A DNA stretch of 64,000 nt from Micromussa lordhowensis (lineage: Eukaryota > Cnidaria > Anthozoa > Scleractinia > Lobophylliidae). This document shows, one piece after another, positions 30,950 to 45,110 of the stretch; the first letter of the stretch is position 1; each line of letters starts with the position of its first letter. The notes below the pieces were generated by a model. The model was not told where the DNA came from. It saw only the letters and a list, made by a program, of their open reading frames with translations, and ran no database searches. The DNA lies in NCBI GenBank assembly GCA_964020085.1, contig OZ026597.1, positions 20,089,021 to 20,153,020 on the forward strand, written 5' to 3'. A program made the translations under genes and the position numbers.

Positions 30950-31960
30950 ATACACAGCTTTTAAAAAATGTTGTAAAATTTAATTAATGAAATATTAAGC
31001 CTTATTTAATTAAGAAATTTAATTAAGCCTTAATAAAAAAAATTAAGGCAGGATCCTGTTCAAGCCTGAATTTTTCAAGTCAAGTTGGAGCGAAGTATTT
31101 TGCGCGCGGTTGTCGGGTAAGCAGTCAGTACAATTCGAGGGCCGCGCGCGACCTCGATGATCGGGCAGATGTCATTTCCTGGCTTAGTCTCGTTCAACGG
31201 AACACGACGTGCTTCCAGAATTTTTCCCTGGTCTTTCACAACAAGCTAACAGAATGAAGCGCAATCGCGCTGAAGTTCTTATTTTGTCGACAGCAGTAAG
31301 TCCAGTTACAGACAGTCCATAGCGTGCGACAGGAGATATTTGCTGGAAAATAGTTGATTATTTTAAACTTTGTTACTTGTAGGTAAAAACTGACCCTCCC
31401 ACCAAATGGTTGACGTGAACGGGAAGCTACAAGGCTGAAGCAGACAGATCAATGTTCATTTGTGGTTTGTCAGAACATTTACTAAGGTGTTAGAGTCTAA
31501 TTATTTCAAAGAACTAGAAGAAACAATACGAAAGACACACTGCTTTTAGAAACTGCGCGACGTAAAAATCCGTTGAAATACAGCCCCCCCTATTTTAGCA
31601 CTGAAGGAGACGGAAGTCATATAATTATAAGAGATGGCTCTAAAGCGCTAAAACGGTTGCGGGACATCGGTGGTCATCATCCGCCGTATTGCTTTCAAGG
31701 AACAAAACACGTGCGTTATAGTGCCAGCACTATCATTTTAAAATTTTCCGTCAGAAACTGATCTCGCTTGCTCCAAAAACAGGGCAAATCCCTTCCCTTT
31801 TTCTTTGTTGTCGAATTAAAAATGCTATTCGCGCGAGACAGCAATGTACTTATTTTTTTAACGATTTATTCTGATATCACTATTGTTATTGGGTTAAATT
31901 ACAAACAGATATTAATTGTTTGCGCGATAAGTGATTGAATTACATTTTAAGCGTCATTGA
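30950..31960. other. Intergenic region upstream of the TEP gene
   Basis: It contains an AT-rich stretch with repeated TTAATTAAG words at 30975-31050 and otherwise unassigned sequence. The start of the TEP transcript probably lies near the right edge. Confidence 0.4.
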
Positions 31961-31977
31961 ACCAGTCGAACATTCTC

Positions 31978-31985
31978 CTTATATA
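31978..31985 (+). promoter_or_regulatory. Candidate TATA box of the TEP gene
   Basis: TTATATAT lies about 155 bases upstream of the signal-peptide ATG at 32138. A start site some 30 bases downstream would give a 5'UTR of about 125 bases. No transcript data, so this is a weak positional call. Confidence 0.3.
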
Positions 31986-32137
31986 TCTTTCTCTTGTTTT
32001 GAACGGAAGTCCGTGGGTGTGAAAGCTCAACTTTCAATTTTACGCAACAGACGTCCTCCTTATCAACGACGAAAATCTCCTCCTTGTCATTTCGTGTTTC
32101 GTCCGCAAGCACGTCAGGGGCAGATAGTGAGAGCATC

Positions 32138-32199
32138 ATGAAGACTACAGTCATCTTCATTGCCTTGGTTATATCTCACACATTGAGTCTTTCTGAAAG
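32138..32199 (+). CDS. CD109: TEP exon 1: signal peptide
   Basis: ATG at 32138 opens a short Lys-Thr-Thr start and a hydrophobic stretch ([10 protein letters not shown]) before polar LSLSE, a typical secretory signal. The donor GTAAGC at 32200 follows in phase 2, matching the acceptor at 34409. The next intron (32200-34409) shows no recognised repeats. Confidence 0.8.
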
Positions 32200-35100
32200 G
32201 TAAGCTTGTGCTAATTTCTTGCTTTTATGACCTTTATAAACTCCTTTAGCTTCACCAAAAAGATCGTTTTTCTCTCAAAAGCGTACGTGCTGTCTTACGT
32301 GATGTCAGTGATTAAACGACTGTCCTGGCTTGGTTCCGACGGTTGTCCTAGTTGGCGAAAACATGCGCCTCTGACCCTTTGATAAACAAGAATTCAAAAC
32401 GTCAAATTTTTCTAGGGATCATTGCATTAGTAAAAGCCAAAATTTGGTCTTGTTGAAAGAAGACTATTTGTGGTGGCTTTAATTTCATGCTTATAAACAC
32501 TCCTGAGAGACAGAGAGGTGGAGAAAGGTAACAAGGAGGCAAACTTTGTCTGAGTAGGTCCTGCAAAGTAATATTCTGTGTTACGAAGATGCATTTATTT
32601 GTTCTCAACGAATTGAACTGCACAGATCTTCAATGTGGAGTACTATACGAGAGTATTACCAAAGGAAATTCGCTTCACCTTCTCAGGAAATCTGTGGAAA
32701 TCTGTTTTAGCAATGGGGACACGTACCAAAATAGCAAATTCTAATCCATTGGATGAAAATAATTTTGGCCACTGTTGTCGTCCGAATAGGTCTCCGATAT
32801 TCGGGATAGACATGCTTATGGGGTCAATAATTCACTGATAATTAGATCAACAACCATAATTTTTCATCTCCCTTTGTTTTGCGCTAAAATTAAATGTTCG
32901 AGCTCGCGGTGCATATGCATGTCAGCGGGGCAGCGGGTGTCACGCCGTTTCAGCTTTCAGTGTTGAAAGAGGCTGGTTTTCGTTCCTCCTGCTCATTTCG
33001 TCATCTCGGGCGCGGTCAAAAAGGTGTAACCTCGTTCCCAAGACGAGACAGAAATTCATCCCTGCGCCATGTTTGAAGTGGGCGAACTGATATCTTTTGT
33101 GAGAGAACCTATCCCTCCAATTGCCGTAATTTCGATGGAGCTTTCACAAAAGGAAGATCCAACCGACTGCGTGCGAGTAGGTCAAACGTACTTCACCTTT
33201 TTATTAGTTTATCATGAGCTTACTTGTACATGTAAACATAAAGCTTAAGATTTTCTTTCTCTATTTTTTTAACGAAAATTAAGGGTTCGTTACTTGCTGT
33301 CTATAAATCTACAGCTGTAATTTACTGTGAAATTCGACAAAAAATAAGAGTATTTGGCGTACATAAACATTGGAATGCGGTAACTCGTACTCAAAAAAGC
33401 GTAACTAAAAAACACTAATCTTTGGGGTTGACCACTTTTTTATACCACCATTTGCTTATTCAATATCCTCAAGATTGTATTCAGATGAGAGAAGAGACTA
33501 CATAATTCACTCACGAGTCTAGTAGGTCTAGAAAATGTCAAATATATCTTGAATGTCACTTTTGCAAAAACAGGTGCATACTTAGAATGTTGGAGGGACT
33601 CTTTATATTAAAGAAAGACACTCAAGGGTAGGGCTCTTTTAGAAAGGGGAGGTTCTTATTGGAAGGACGTGTTTAAACCGAATAATTATTGGTAAACCTC
33701 AAACAATACTATATTTTTTTGTACCCATTTCAAATACAAGTTCACTTTTGCCAAAAAAGATGTCAAATGGATAGTGGAGATAACACAGAGCTGGAATGAT
33801 AAATAAAATTATTGTTTCCATCATTTAGCCTGCATTAAAAAAAATCAAAACCTTCAAAGACCATATTTTCATTGATGGAAACCTTAAAATTTAGTGTAGT
33901 TTAGTTTAACATGACTATAAGTGACAGAAGTTATAACAGGAGTACATTGGAGCCTTGATTTAACGAATCAAATGATATTCTTCGCCTGGAAGTAGAAAAA
34001 TATATGGAAAACAACCCTGGTATATTGACAAGGTTCTAACTGTATGATAATGGCCACACGGTCATGCGCAAGATTTTAATGTCAAAATGATTAAGTCTTG
34101 TGGATGTTTTCAAATTCATTTATTGTGTTTTAGAAAAATTACTAAGAATTTAGTACAATTTGCTCTCCAACAATTTTCTTGGAATCTTCATATTTTGTCC
34201 CTCTAGGAGCAATATAAGCAAGAACAAAGGTATATATTAGGAGGCCCTCGATTGTTTCAATTGCGCTGTCACTTGTCAAAGCACATGTGCTCCTCCTCCA
34301 CCCTGCACGTTAATAGCCATCGGTAGAGTTTCACTGATTCCCTTGAACTAGGTGTACTGGAGATTAAAATGTCTTGACTACTTTAACATATTCATTTCTT
34401 TCTTTGCAGTGGCTACCTTGTAACATCTCCAAGACTTTTCCGTGCCGGTAGCACTCAGGAGCTATCTATCAGTCTTGTTGGTATCACTGAACCGTGGGTT
34501 ATCAATTCCACTGTTACAAGTGCAAGAAGTGGAGACATTATTGCAAGTAATGGAGCACAATTCACTAGTGATGCTGATGGCATCCTTGAACTTGAGGTAA
34601 AAATTAAATTTAAAGTCCAGCTGCACTAGCTGTCAATCGTTTTGTGATTTTTAAATCAAAATCTGATTCATATATCAAAATCTTTATCCTGGCAGCTGTC
34701 TTGATCACCCAGACAAGATCTGTTGTGACCAAATTCTTTTTACACTACCTTAGCACCAATTACGAAGTTTAAAGTAGTAGGAAGGACTTATTCGTGCATT
34801 ATTGATTTTACTGTATTGTTTTTGGACGGTTAACGATATTGTTCCTGCGGACATCAAGAACTGTTCAAACTTAGCTTCTTTCAAGAGAGAACTTAAGGAA
34901 CATAAGAATATTCTAAAGTCTATCAGTTTTGCTATCTAGAGCTTCCTGCAACATTTCTATCAAATCTTTAGACTTACAATTTTTAATATTTACTACATAT
35001 TGTCACTAATATTTATTTATTTCAATTATTATTATTATTTATTTTACCCATAGTCAATTTATTATCAAGGTCTTTATTAATCAATTAAGAAAGTGAAGGT

Positions 35101-38100
35101 CCACATCAGGACTTTTGTCTTGCCTATACACCTTATTCCAAAATGGCCACCATTTATTGGTCTTTTGTTTGCCTTCAAATTAGCCCTTGTTGCCTCATTC
35201 TTAAACTCGAAATTCAAAAGAACATTTTCCCTTAAATGAGGCAACAAGGGCTAATTTGCAAGCAAACAAAAGAACACTAAAATGGCGGCCATTTTGGAAT
35301 AAGGTGTATTCTTCAACTTGCTTTATCAAATAAACCATGTATGCATGTATGTAAAAACTGTACAATAGGCCCTTTGCAGCTAAGCCGTCATGTGACCTAC
35401 TTTTCATACAATTATGGGCTATAACTTCACAAATGCCAGAAATGGAAAAAGCATGTCGAGAATATCAAAACGGCCAAATTTGAGGCCCCCATCATTAAAA
35501 GATGAGATTTTATGACAGTCTGAATTTTTAAAAAAATAAGGAGGTTTGTATGGAAAATGTTGCTGGAGAGCAAGACCTTGCTCTCCAGCAACATTTCCCA
35601 TATAAAACTTCTAAATTTTCCGAAAATTCAAACTGTTGTATAAACTTACTCTTTCATTCCAGGGGGCTCAAACTTGGCCATTTTGGTATTTTTGATGCGC
35701 TCTTTCCATTTCTGGCATTCTCAAAGGGCCTATTCCATCTGTGAATGCTATGTTTGTCTCCTTAGCATGGTGCCACAATGCTAGATACAGTAATGTGTTA
35801 GTTGATTAAAATACATTAGTTCTTTGATAGACTAGCCATAGCCAACTAGTCACTGCCTAGTAAAAATTTAGACTTGGATGGTAGCCTACTAGCCTCTTTA
35901 CCTATTGAAATAAAAACAGCTATTCTTAATATATTTGATGAAAATCAAACTAAGTGCATTTGTCACTCAGAATTATAAATGGGAAAGTGGCATATTATGG
36001 GAATGACAAATTGCTTTGACATGACACTTGTCAGTAGGCCAGGATGTGTGCTGAGATCCATGTGATCACATCTTTCTGTGACTTCAGATACCGAGGGACT
36101 TGGAGACAGGTGGTAAACAGAGCATTAAAGCAAAGTTGTCTGTTTCTGGAGGACCATTAGATGGAGAGCGTGTGTTTCAAAAGAGTGAAATGATCCAGAT
36201 TCTCATTCCAAAGGATTCTGTGTTCATTCAAACAGATAAACCCGTTTACAAACCAGGCCAGACAGGTAATGCCTTTTGAAAACCTCAGTGGTATAATTAA
36301 TTGAGTTTTGTCAGCATGTACTTTTCAAGGTCAGTCTATACTTAAAGCACAGACCATGAGATTGGGCCTTCACATCTGATGCTCCGACAAGACGTATAAT
36401 GTGAGGTTTATGTGATAGGTCTAAAACAGGGGTGAGGGGTGAGAGGGCACCTGTCACCCCTCACCCTGAGTTTAGACCTCTGGCCTGCACAACTCATCTG
36501 TTGTTGGAAACTTCCTTTGAAAATAGGATTTCTTTATAGGCTTAGAAAGATATAAAGGCATCAAGAGTAACATCAGGGTGCAAAGAAAATTATTTTTCAG
36601 GCTTGCCCTTCAGGCAAGCTGGAACTCAAATGCACTAGCCCAAACATCATTCTTACTAGTCCCCCCAAAATTAGTCTGTAAGTAAACAGAACTTGAATTT
36701 CCTTATAAGTTTTCCCAAATTAAAATTCATTTACCCATCTGTGCAGGCAAGTGAAAGACAGAATCCACTAGTCCCAGGTTATCGGTATGACTTTCTTTGC
36801 ACGCTGCAGTCTAGATGAAGTTTGTAGGAAGTTAATGGAATGATGGGATTTGACTTTTCTTTGTAGTCAATATGCGTATTGTTGGTGTGGATGAAAACCT
36901 AAGGCCATTAAAAGGACAGGTAAAGAGATATTGAATTGCTCTGTTGAAATATGCATTTTCCTAAAACTGTGTTATGATCGTTTAATATTAATGAATCAGA
37001 TAGTGTTATTAAGAAATGCTATATAACTCTTTGATAAATATAAACACTCACTGATAAATATAAACACTTTTAATTAAGAAACACTGGTTTGATTTTTTTG
37101 CAGGTCGAAAGAGTTACTATTACGGTGAGTAGTATTTTTAAAATTATAACATTTTTACAAACATTCACTTTGACTAATGATAACTTACTGCTGATTATGG
37201 TTTAGTTGTTTGTTGGTTCTTTCTTTGTTTTTTGGTCAAGTGTCCCAGTGCAACTGTAATCACACTGTAAATCTTGATTGTAATTTATATGAATATGTTT
37301 CATTATATTCTGTAGAGCCCTGGTGGTGTTCGAACAAAGCAATGGAGTGACCAGACTTTTGTTAGTGGTAAGTGAAGAAATGCAAAATTAATCCTGTTTT
37401 AAGTCTGCAGTTTGTCCATCTGTGTCTCTGTTAGACTGCTAGCAGTCCCTTTCAAGATAGTCGGGAAGGTGCGCAAAATAGCCGAGCGAAAGCGGAAAGC
37501 TGGAGCGAACGAGCGGAGGGAGCGTGGGGAGAGGCGGGAAGAGGGAAAGAAAGGGACTGCGACCTTAGCTGTAACCGGTGTGTTCAGATTCACTCCGCCC
37601 ACATTTCGTTAAACCCATTAAAAATCCAATTAAAACATGACAGCTTGTAAGTAACAGCTCCGCCTCTGTTATTGACACGCGAGACAGCTTTACCCGGGCA
37701 AAAAAGTATTGTTCTGGTAGATTTCCCGGAATTTTCATAGCATTCGTCGAATAGAGTGATCTTTTTGAATAGACAAAAATACGCCTATGAAACCGGTGCA
37801 AAAACGCAGTAGAAAGCCTAAAGCGCAGGATGCATCAGATTTTTGCCGTGTGTGCAAGGTCAACTTTAAACTGAATGGAACTTACCTTTCGTGTCAAAAT
37901 CTTTTCAAATCTACAAAGACCAGCGCTGGAAATCTCCCCCTCAGTAAAATAATTACTGGAACTCTTGAAGTTTGATTAAATTCTGAACCTTATTTATATT
38001 CGCGTGTTTGCTCGAAGTGCGCATTGAAAATAAGAAATGCTGCAGAACGATTGAACTTCATCTGCGAAAACATCAACGTACCGCAGGAGAATTTCATCAC

Positions 38101-40628
38101 AACAAAGGAAAGTGGCCACAAACTCGACAAGGAAAATCATGATCCCGGAATCCTGCAGTTTAAAAGACTTGCAAAGTCTCCTGGATAGGTAGTAGGAAAG
38201 AGAAAAAAAGGAGAAAGCAAGCAAAGCGAAGAATCGACAGATCACCGAGAAGCTGTGGAAAGTCGAGCAAAGCGACCATTGCTATTTGGCCAGAATCTAA
38301 GGAGGAAAGACGAAGAATCGCCAAGCCTGAACATTGATCCGAGCCTCTTTCAACAGCCAAAATCTTTGGAAGTGGTAGTGAATCTCAACTTCTCCTCGGG
38401 GCCCAGAGTAAAACACTTTGAAGCTTTGATATATGATCGATTTCCCAAAACCATTGGGAAGAACGGCCATTACATCTTTCCCTGACAGCAGCGCTTCCAC
38501 CACTAGCTTCTGTTCCTCTTTGAAAACTAAGCTGCCAAGATGATCGCTTAAATCTAAGGAAACATCGATGGTATTTTCTTTCGTGACCAAATGACCATCC
38601 TGTTGCATGATCTGATATCCAAGTCATCGATTGACATCCAAACATGTCAAGTAGTCAATTACTCATCAAATGTTGCTGACAGCAGCTATTGTTTATGGAC
38701 CAATTGGAATTTTCCGTTGCTGGTGCGACGGGAAATTTGAATGCGTTGGTTACAGCTAAGAGCGCAGTCCCTTTCTTTTTGCCTCTCCCCCAGTCTTTTT
38801 TTGTGTTTTTCTCGTTGCTCCAGTCTCGCTGCGCCTTGCTCTCTCGGTTCATACGCTTTCCCGACTATCTAGAAAGGGACTGCTAGCAGTGTATGTCTCT
38901 CTCAAAAATACAAATGATTAATCCCTTGATCAATTGATTACTCATTATATTGATGTTTCTGAGTTCATCAGTAGCCCTTTTTTATGATTAACTTTTCTTG
39001 ATTGCACTATAATGTAAAACATGAATTTGAAGCAGAGTCCACATTATTGTCCAAAATTGCCTCCCATACATGTTGGATTATATAGTAATACAAATGAGAA
39101 AAGTTAATCGTTGAAAGGCCTGTTTTTCTAATTGATAACCTGATTGCCAATCTATCTTGTCTTCAAGCCTACAGTAGGTAGGTTACAAAGCTGACTGACT
39201 TAACTATAAGTCTAGTATACTTAGGGTGCTTTTGATTTTTCTTATTCTGAAAAAGTCCCAATATCCCTTTGATTTAGTTGCTATTCCAATTCTGGAATAT
39301 GCAGAATGTATTTTTCTGCTCTAGGGAGCAATATACTTGAAATAATCTGGAATGATGATGTCACTTTGTAATGTGTTGTGAAGCAAGGGGATTCTTCACA
39401 CAAATACCCACACTTCTGAATTTGAAAGAGTGTGCAAGAAGCTAGATGTTTCGTGTCCTTTCCTTGTATGAGGAAATGAAAGAGTTGTTTGCAAAACTTA
39501 CTTTTAATTAACTACTTATTAACTGAGAGTAAGCTGACTTCACGGAAAAATCTCAAACCAAGACCTGGTCATATTTACTGAGTGATAGTGAGGTAAATAG
39601 GGCAAGGCTGAGCTTGGGGATTGTCATGTAGAGTCTGAATGTTCAAGCTTAATAAGTAGTTTATTATATGGCTTATGAAAAGCTGTTTGGGTGTTTCCCT
39701 CGTCCTGTCCGGCACCAACTCGTTTGTCATTTAACTCTGTGAATTTGTTTTTCTCCTGAAATTGTAGCTTGTCAGGGTGATTACTGTTAGAATTCACTGT
39801 CAAAGTGTTTCAGGCTTGTCATTCATTGCTTTCAGCTGCTATAATTTTCAGAAAAAACAATGAGGTTTTTAATTACCTGCTTTGTTTTTCCAGCCCATAA
39901 TCACCCCTTGGCCAGGCATTATGGGAGAATATTATGCCCTAGAATTAGCCGATCAGAGTTTGCACTATATCACCTGCAAAATCAAGCCATTCGATAAAAG
40001 CAGAATAATCCACAGCTTAAATTATTCAGCAAAGCAGACTCATCAGTTTAATGGCCTATGGAAGGAATGACTAGTCTGGAATATTCCAGAGTAGATTCTT
40101 ACTCCAGAGTACAAAACATGTTAAATCAGTCAAACATACCCTTAAATGCTTACTAGATGTAGGCGCAGTCTCGGCATGGGCCAGGCGTACCATACAAGAA
40201 CTTCTCAAAACTACAATTTTTTAACTTGTGATAAGCAACATTGAAATGGAGGGTAGATGCCAATAGCCCAGTTTCGTATTCCTGGCTGCACTGGGGCGAG
40301 TTATGCAAAAACTAAACAAAGTGAGGCAGATGCGGGGAAGTAATGAGTCGACGAGAGCTCCAGAAATGGTGAAGCATCACTGTTGTCACTTTTGTCACTT
40401 GTGTTGTGTAGGCGATAGATTGCAAGCTGTCGTCTGGACAGTTGAAATGTTATGAGGCACACCAGAATATGTTCAGTTCATTTTGAAGGAGGTCTTGGTC
40501 CGACTAAATTGAATCCTGTTCCATCAATATTTGCATTCCCACAACATCTTCAGCAGAAACCTCCAAAAAGTCGTACTGACCCTGAGGAGAGACATTGAAG
40601 AATAGGAACTAATAATAATAATAATAAT

Positions 40629-40670
<42 letters not shown>

Positions 40671-43600
40671 AATAATAATAATAATAATAATTGGAACTTA
40701 TATAGTGCATTTTTCATGGTAGGCATGATGAAATGCGCTTTACAATTCTGAGTGAAATGATTAAAAATATATGAAATTTACAAGCAGTTAAAATTGAAAA
40801 TAAATAAATGAATAATTAATAATTAAAAATAAACAAATTTCTGATGGATTAAAATATATACTATTTACAAACTAAAAGCTTGTTTAAAAAGATATGTCTT
40901 GAGGTGGCACTTAAAACTTGAGAGTGAGTCAAGGCTAGTTATTTCACGGGGCAGATTGTTCCAGAGATTCGGGGCTGCATAACAAAATGCTCTTCCTCCA
41001 AGTGTAGAAAAGATCTTGCCACTGGGAATCTCAAGAATAATTCTTTGGCTGGATCTGAGCAAATATCTGCCAGGTGATTTTCGACGGACCAATTTGCAGA
41101 TGTAATCAGGTACCATGCCGTGAATAGCTTTAAAAGTAAAGAGCAGAATTTTGAATTCAATACGGTACTTAACTGGAAGCCAGTGAAGCTGATGTAAGAC
41201 CGGTGTGATATGGCTGAACTTCGGTTGCTTGAAAATTAGTCTTGCAGCTGCATTCTGAACTCTTTGTATCTTATCAATTTGTGCCTGTGGCAATCCATAG
41301 AGTAAGCTGTTGCAGTAATCTAATCGGCTCGACACAAACGCATGAATTAAGGTTTCCATGGAGTTGTGCGCTAAATGTTTTCTTATTCGCTTAAAATTAT
41401 GAAGATAATAGAATGACGTATTACAAATTTTGTTTATGAGTGAGTTCATCGACAGCTTGTCATCAACAAAAACACCAAGATTCCTCACAACTGACGATCT
41501 CATTACATCAGAGTTGCCCACGGTAATTGATGAAATATTAACTTTAGATAACTGTTGTTGGGTTCCTATGATAAGAAATTCTGTCTTTTCATCATTGAGG
41601 AGGAGTTTGTCGTGTTCCATCCATAAGCGTATGTCCTTTATACAATCTTGCATGGCAATTATAGCGTCTTGTTGTGGGGGCGCGGTGGCCTCATGGTTAG
41701 TGCGCTCGACTCCGGAGCGAGCGCTCCGGGTTCGAGCCCTGGCCGGGGACATTGTGTTGTGTTCTTGGGCAAGACACTTCACTCTCACAGTGCCTCTCTC
41801 CACCCAGGTGTATAAATGGGTACCGGCGAATTTAATGCTGGGGGTAACCCTGCGATGGACTAGCATCCCATCCAGGGGGGAGTAGAAATACTCCTAGTCG
41901 CTTCATGCTACTGAAACCGGGATAAGCTCCGGCCTGATGAGCCACTAGGCTCGTATCCAGACTTTACCTTTACCTTACCTTGGCTAGATAACTCATCAGG
42001 CTCGAAGGAGAGATATAATTGTGAATCATCCGCATAGCAGTGAGAATCTGGAAGATGACGTTCAATGATTTTGAATAGTCTTGAAGAGTACATGATATAT
42101 AATAGAGGACCAAGACACGATCCTTGTGGAACACCCCAATCAAGAGAGAGACTGCCCGAGAGGGCGCCAGAAATAGAAACACGTTGTCTTCTGGCCGTCA
42201 AGTACGAGGTGAACCAATCTAATGGTGCTCCAGAAATTCCAAATGAAGTTTGAAGTCTACGCAGAAGTAAAGAGTGGTCAACTGTATCGAAAGCTGCGCT
42301 CAAGTCTAATAAAACAAGAAGAACAGTATGCTGAGAATATATTTTCATCAGAATATCGTTAGTGCCGTTTCTGTACTGTGGTTCTTTCTGTAGGCAGATT
42401 GTAGCAGTGGGTAAAGATCATGTTTCTTCATATGATTGTCAATTTGAATAAACACAGCTCTTTCAGTTACCTTTGAAATGAAGGAAAGATTACTTACTGG
42501 CCGGTAATTCTTGAAAACAGTGTCGAGACCAGTCTTCTTAAGAATTGGTAGAACTAAGGCTTCTCTCCATGAGGAGGGAAAATGACCGCTATCCAGTGAA
42601 ATGTTTATCATTTTAGTTATCACTGGTAGAAGGACATCAATGCATTTAACTACCAGAGGTGTGGGTATCGGATCAAGAGCAGACGATTTTTTAGCCAGAT
42701 TCATGACAATGCTGTGAGCTTCTTCTTCCGTGATCGCTTGGAAACTGCTAAATGACGGAACTTGTAGTTCCATAATGGGTGCACAATCTTGACAATCTTC
42801 ATTTGTACACACTTTAAATTTGGATCTTATGTTACTGATCTTTTCAACGAAGAAACGGAACTGTTTATGAACCAAGAAAAGCAAGACCTTAAACCGGAAC
42901 TAGTGGATAATGGATTGAAAGAAGAATATTCTCCTTTTGAAGGAGCTAATACTCCTTATTGTGAGCCGTGTATGCTGATGCCGAAGTCCAAACTGATTTA
43001 ACAGCCTCCAACATAGACGTAATGGCTGATTGTAAGGAAAAGTTGGAAAACAAAACTCGGCTAAAAAGGGATCTTTTTATTGAGGATGTTTGTAAAAACA
43101 ATCAGACAGTCGGGTTTTACACTGGCGTTCCATCACTTGCTTGCTTATTTATGGTGTTTAACTTTTTACAACCAATTGCTGAAAAAATGAAATATTGGGA
43201 TGGCAAGAAAAAAAACCGAGAAGGAAGCTTATCAGGTTGGCGAATGTTGTTTTCACATGGGAGCTCAAATCAATTTAATTGTGATAAGTTACAATTTTTT
43301 TCCATATGCTGCGTCAAAGAAATGGAGTTTTTTTAGTACCCCTCCCGGTGTTCACAATAATTATTGGGAAAAAATTTAAATGCCTCATTCTTTACAACTG
43401 TAAGTCAGAACTAAAATTTGTGCAGATTACCATACAATGTAGATGGCTTCATTTCCAAGGGAAGAGGCTTTTAACTTGAATAACTGTTTATGCAAGCAAA
43501 TTTGGCTGTACAAATATATTTGCATAAAAAAGCTTTTAGTTTGCAAATCAGCTTTCCTTAAAAATACATGTAGAACTGCTTTTGATGTCAATTTAATTGT

Positions 43601-44856
43601 AAGTTATTTCTGTGCCGCCCTTTGTAATCTAATGAAACCCTTGGTAAAGTAATGTGACTCTTAAAGAACAGGACTTTGATCATTGAATTTTGTGCATAAA
43701 AGATCCAAAATATTGCTGTTGCACTACAAACTAAATAACTAATATGTATAAAGATGTTAGGTAAAGTCTGCATACAAGCCTAGTGGCTCATCAGGCCGGA
43801 GCTTATCCCGGTTTCAGTAGTATGAAGCGACTAGGAGTATTTCTACTCCCCCCTGGATGGGATGCTAGTCCATCGCAGGGTTACCCCCAGTATCAAATTC
43901 GCTGGTACCCATTTATACACCTGGGTGGAGAGAGGCACTGTGAGAGTAAAGTGTCTTGCCCAAGAACACAACACAATGTCCCCGGCCAGGGCTCGAACCC
44001 GGAGTGCTGCGTCTCCACACACACAAAGATGTTAACTAGAGAAAAATTCTGCAAACAAAAACAGCAAAATACCCATCTGTTCTCCTTGCTCGTCTATGAT
44101 TTCGATGGCAAGTTCATGAGTGTTCACAGACAAATCCAAAAGTTCTTTGTGATGCTTATTTGCAGCACTTATTTCCTCGCACTTGTACAGTACTTTTTCA
44201 GCTCAGGAACTTTCATTATTACGAAATTAGGTTCCAGTTCTTTAACTGAGATTGTTTTAAAAATCGTAGTTGCGAACAAAATGCAGCTGCAAGTACACTT
44301 GTATTTTGCTGCGAAAGATTTTACCCTGCATAATCCTCGCTTCTGTGCCACGTTCTTTGCTCTTTGCTCTTTGCTCAGGGTAACTGGGAATACGAAACTC
44401 AACTATTGGCAGCAAAGCAGGCAATGAGCAAGTGAGTGTGAGCAAAATGCAAATAAAGGGGGTAACCATGGCAACCTCTCAAGGACACCTCCCCGTGGCA
44501 CCTGTCACACTGAATTCTCAGTGGAGAATAAGTGTTGTTACCTGGACACAGGGCCCACCATGAACCAAGAGGTGGGTGGGAGGGGGCAAGCAAAGGCAAA
44601 GACAAAGCTGCGCCACCAGCAGAGCAAAACCACAGGGGCAAAACTACACTGTAATGAGATAATTTGGTTTTATCACCTGGGTTGATATTGTGAATTGTCC
44701 ACCGTAAAGAGATTCGGAAGCTGACAATTCGAGCGTTAGCCCTTCGTCATTCCCTCCGACGAAGGGCTAACGCTCGAAACGTCAGCTTCCGAATCTCTTT
44801 ACGGTGGACAATTCACATTGTCAACCCAGTTGATAAAACCAAATTATCTTGTAATA

Positions 44857-44893
<37 letters not shown>

Positions 44894-45015
44894 TCCCCCC
44901 TTTACACTGTTACGACACAACTACACATGCCCAAGGTGATCTTCCGCTTGCCAATAGCAGATCTCTCAGTTAACTCTGATTATTGATAGTCTCATTAACA
45001 ATTATTCCACGAGCT

Positions 45016-45053
<38 letters not shown>

Positions 45054-45073
45054 ATAGCGTTGAGTTGGCTATA

Positions 45074-45110
<37 letters not shown>

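Larger units (their letters stand above)
37435..38893. mobile_element. Long-TIR DNA transposon with zinc-finger-like frame and helicase fragment
   Basis: CTGCTAGCAGTCCCTTTC...GATAGTCGGGAA at the left is inverted at the right as TTCCCGACTATCTAGAAAGGGACTGCTAGCAG, 1.46 kb apart. Further inward TTTCTTTCCC-type purine/pyrimidine arms and GGTTACAGCTAAG / CTTAGCTGTAACC also pair, giving TIRs of about 150 bp. Inside are a plus-strand frame with paired cysteines (37787-38190) and a minus-strand helicase-like piece (38608-38297). No DDE transposase was seen, so it is probably non-autonomous. It lies in TEP intron 6. Confidence 0.75.

Noticed and set aside
41675..41750. tRNA gene
   Set aside because: A and B boxes and a tRNA-like arm are present, but the same sequence continues into a body repeated at 43760-44024 and 5720-5965 and is flanked by a short duplication. 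It is a SINE head.
41430..41885. Plus-strand frame of 151 codons
   Set aside because: It is composed of antisense LINE and sense SINE sequence.
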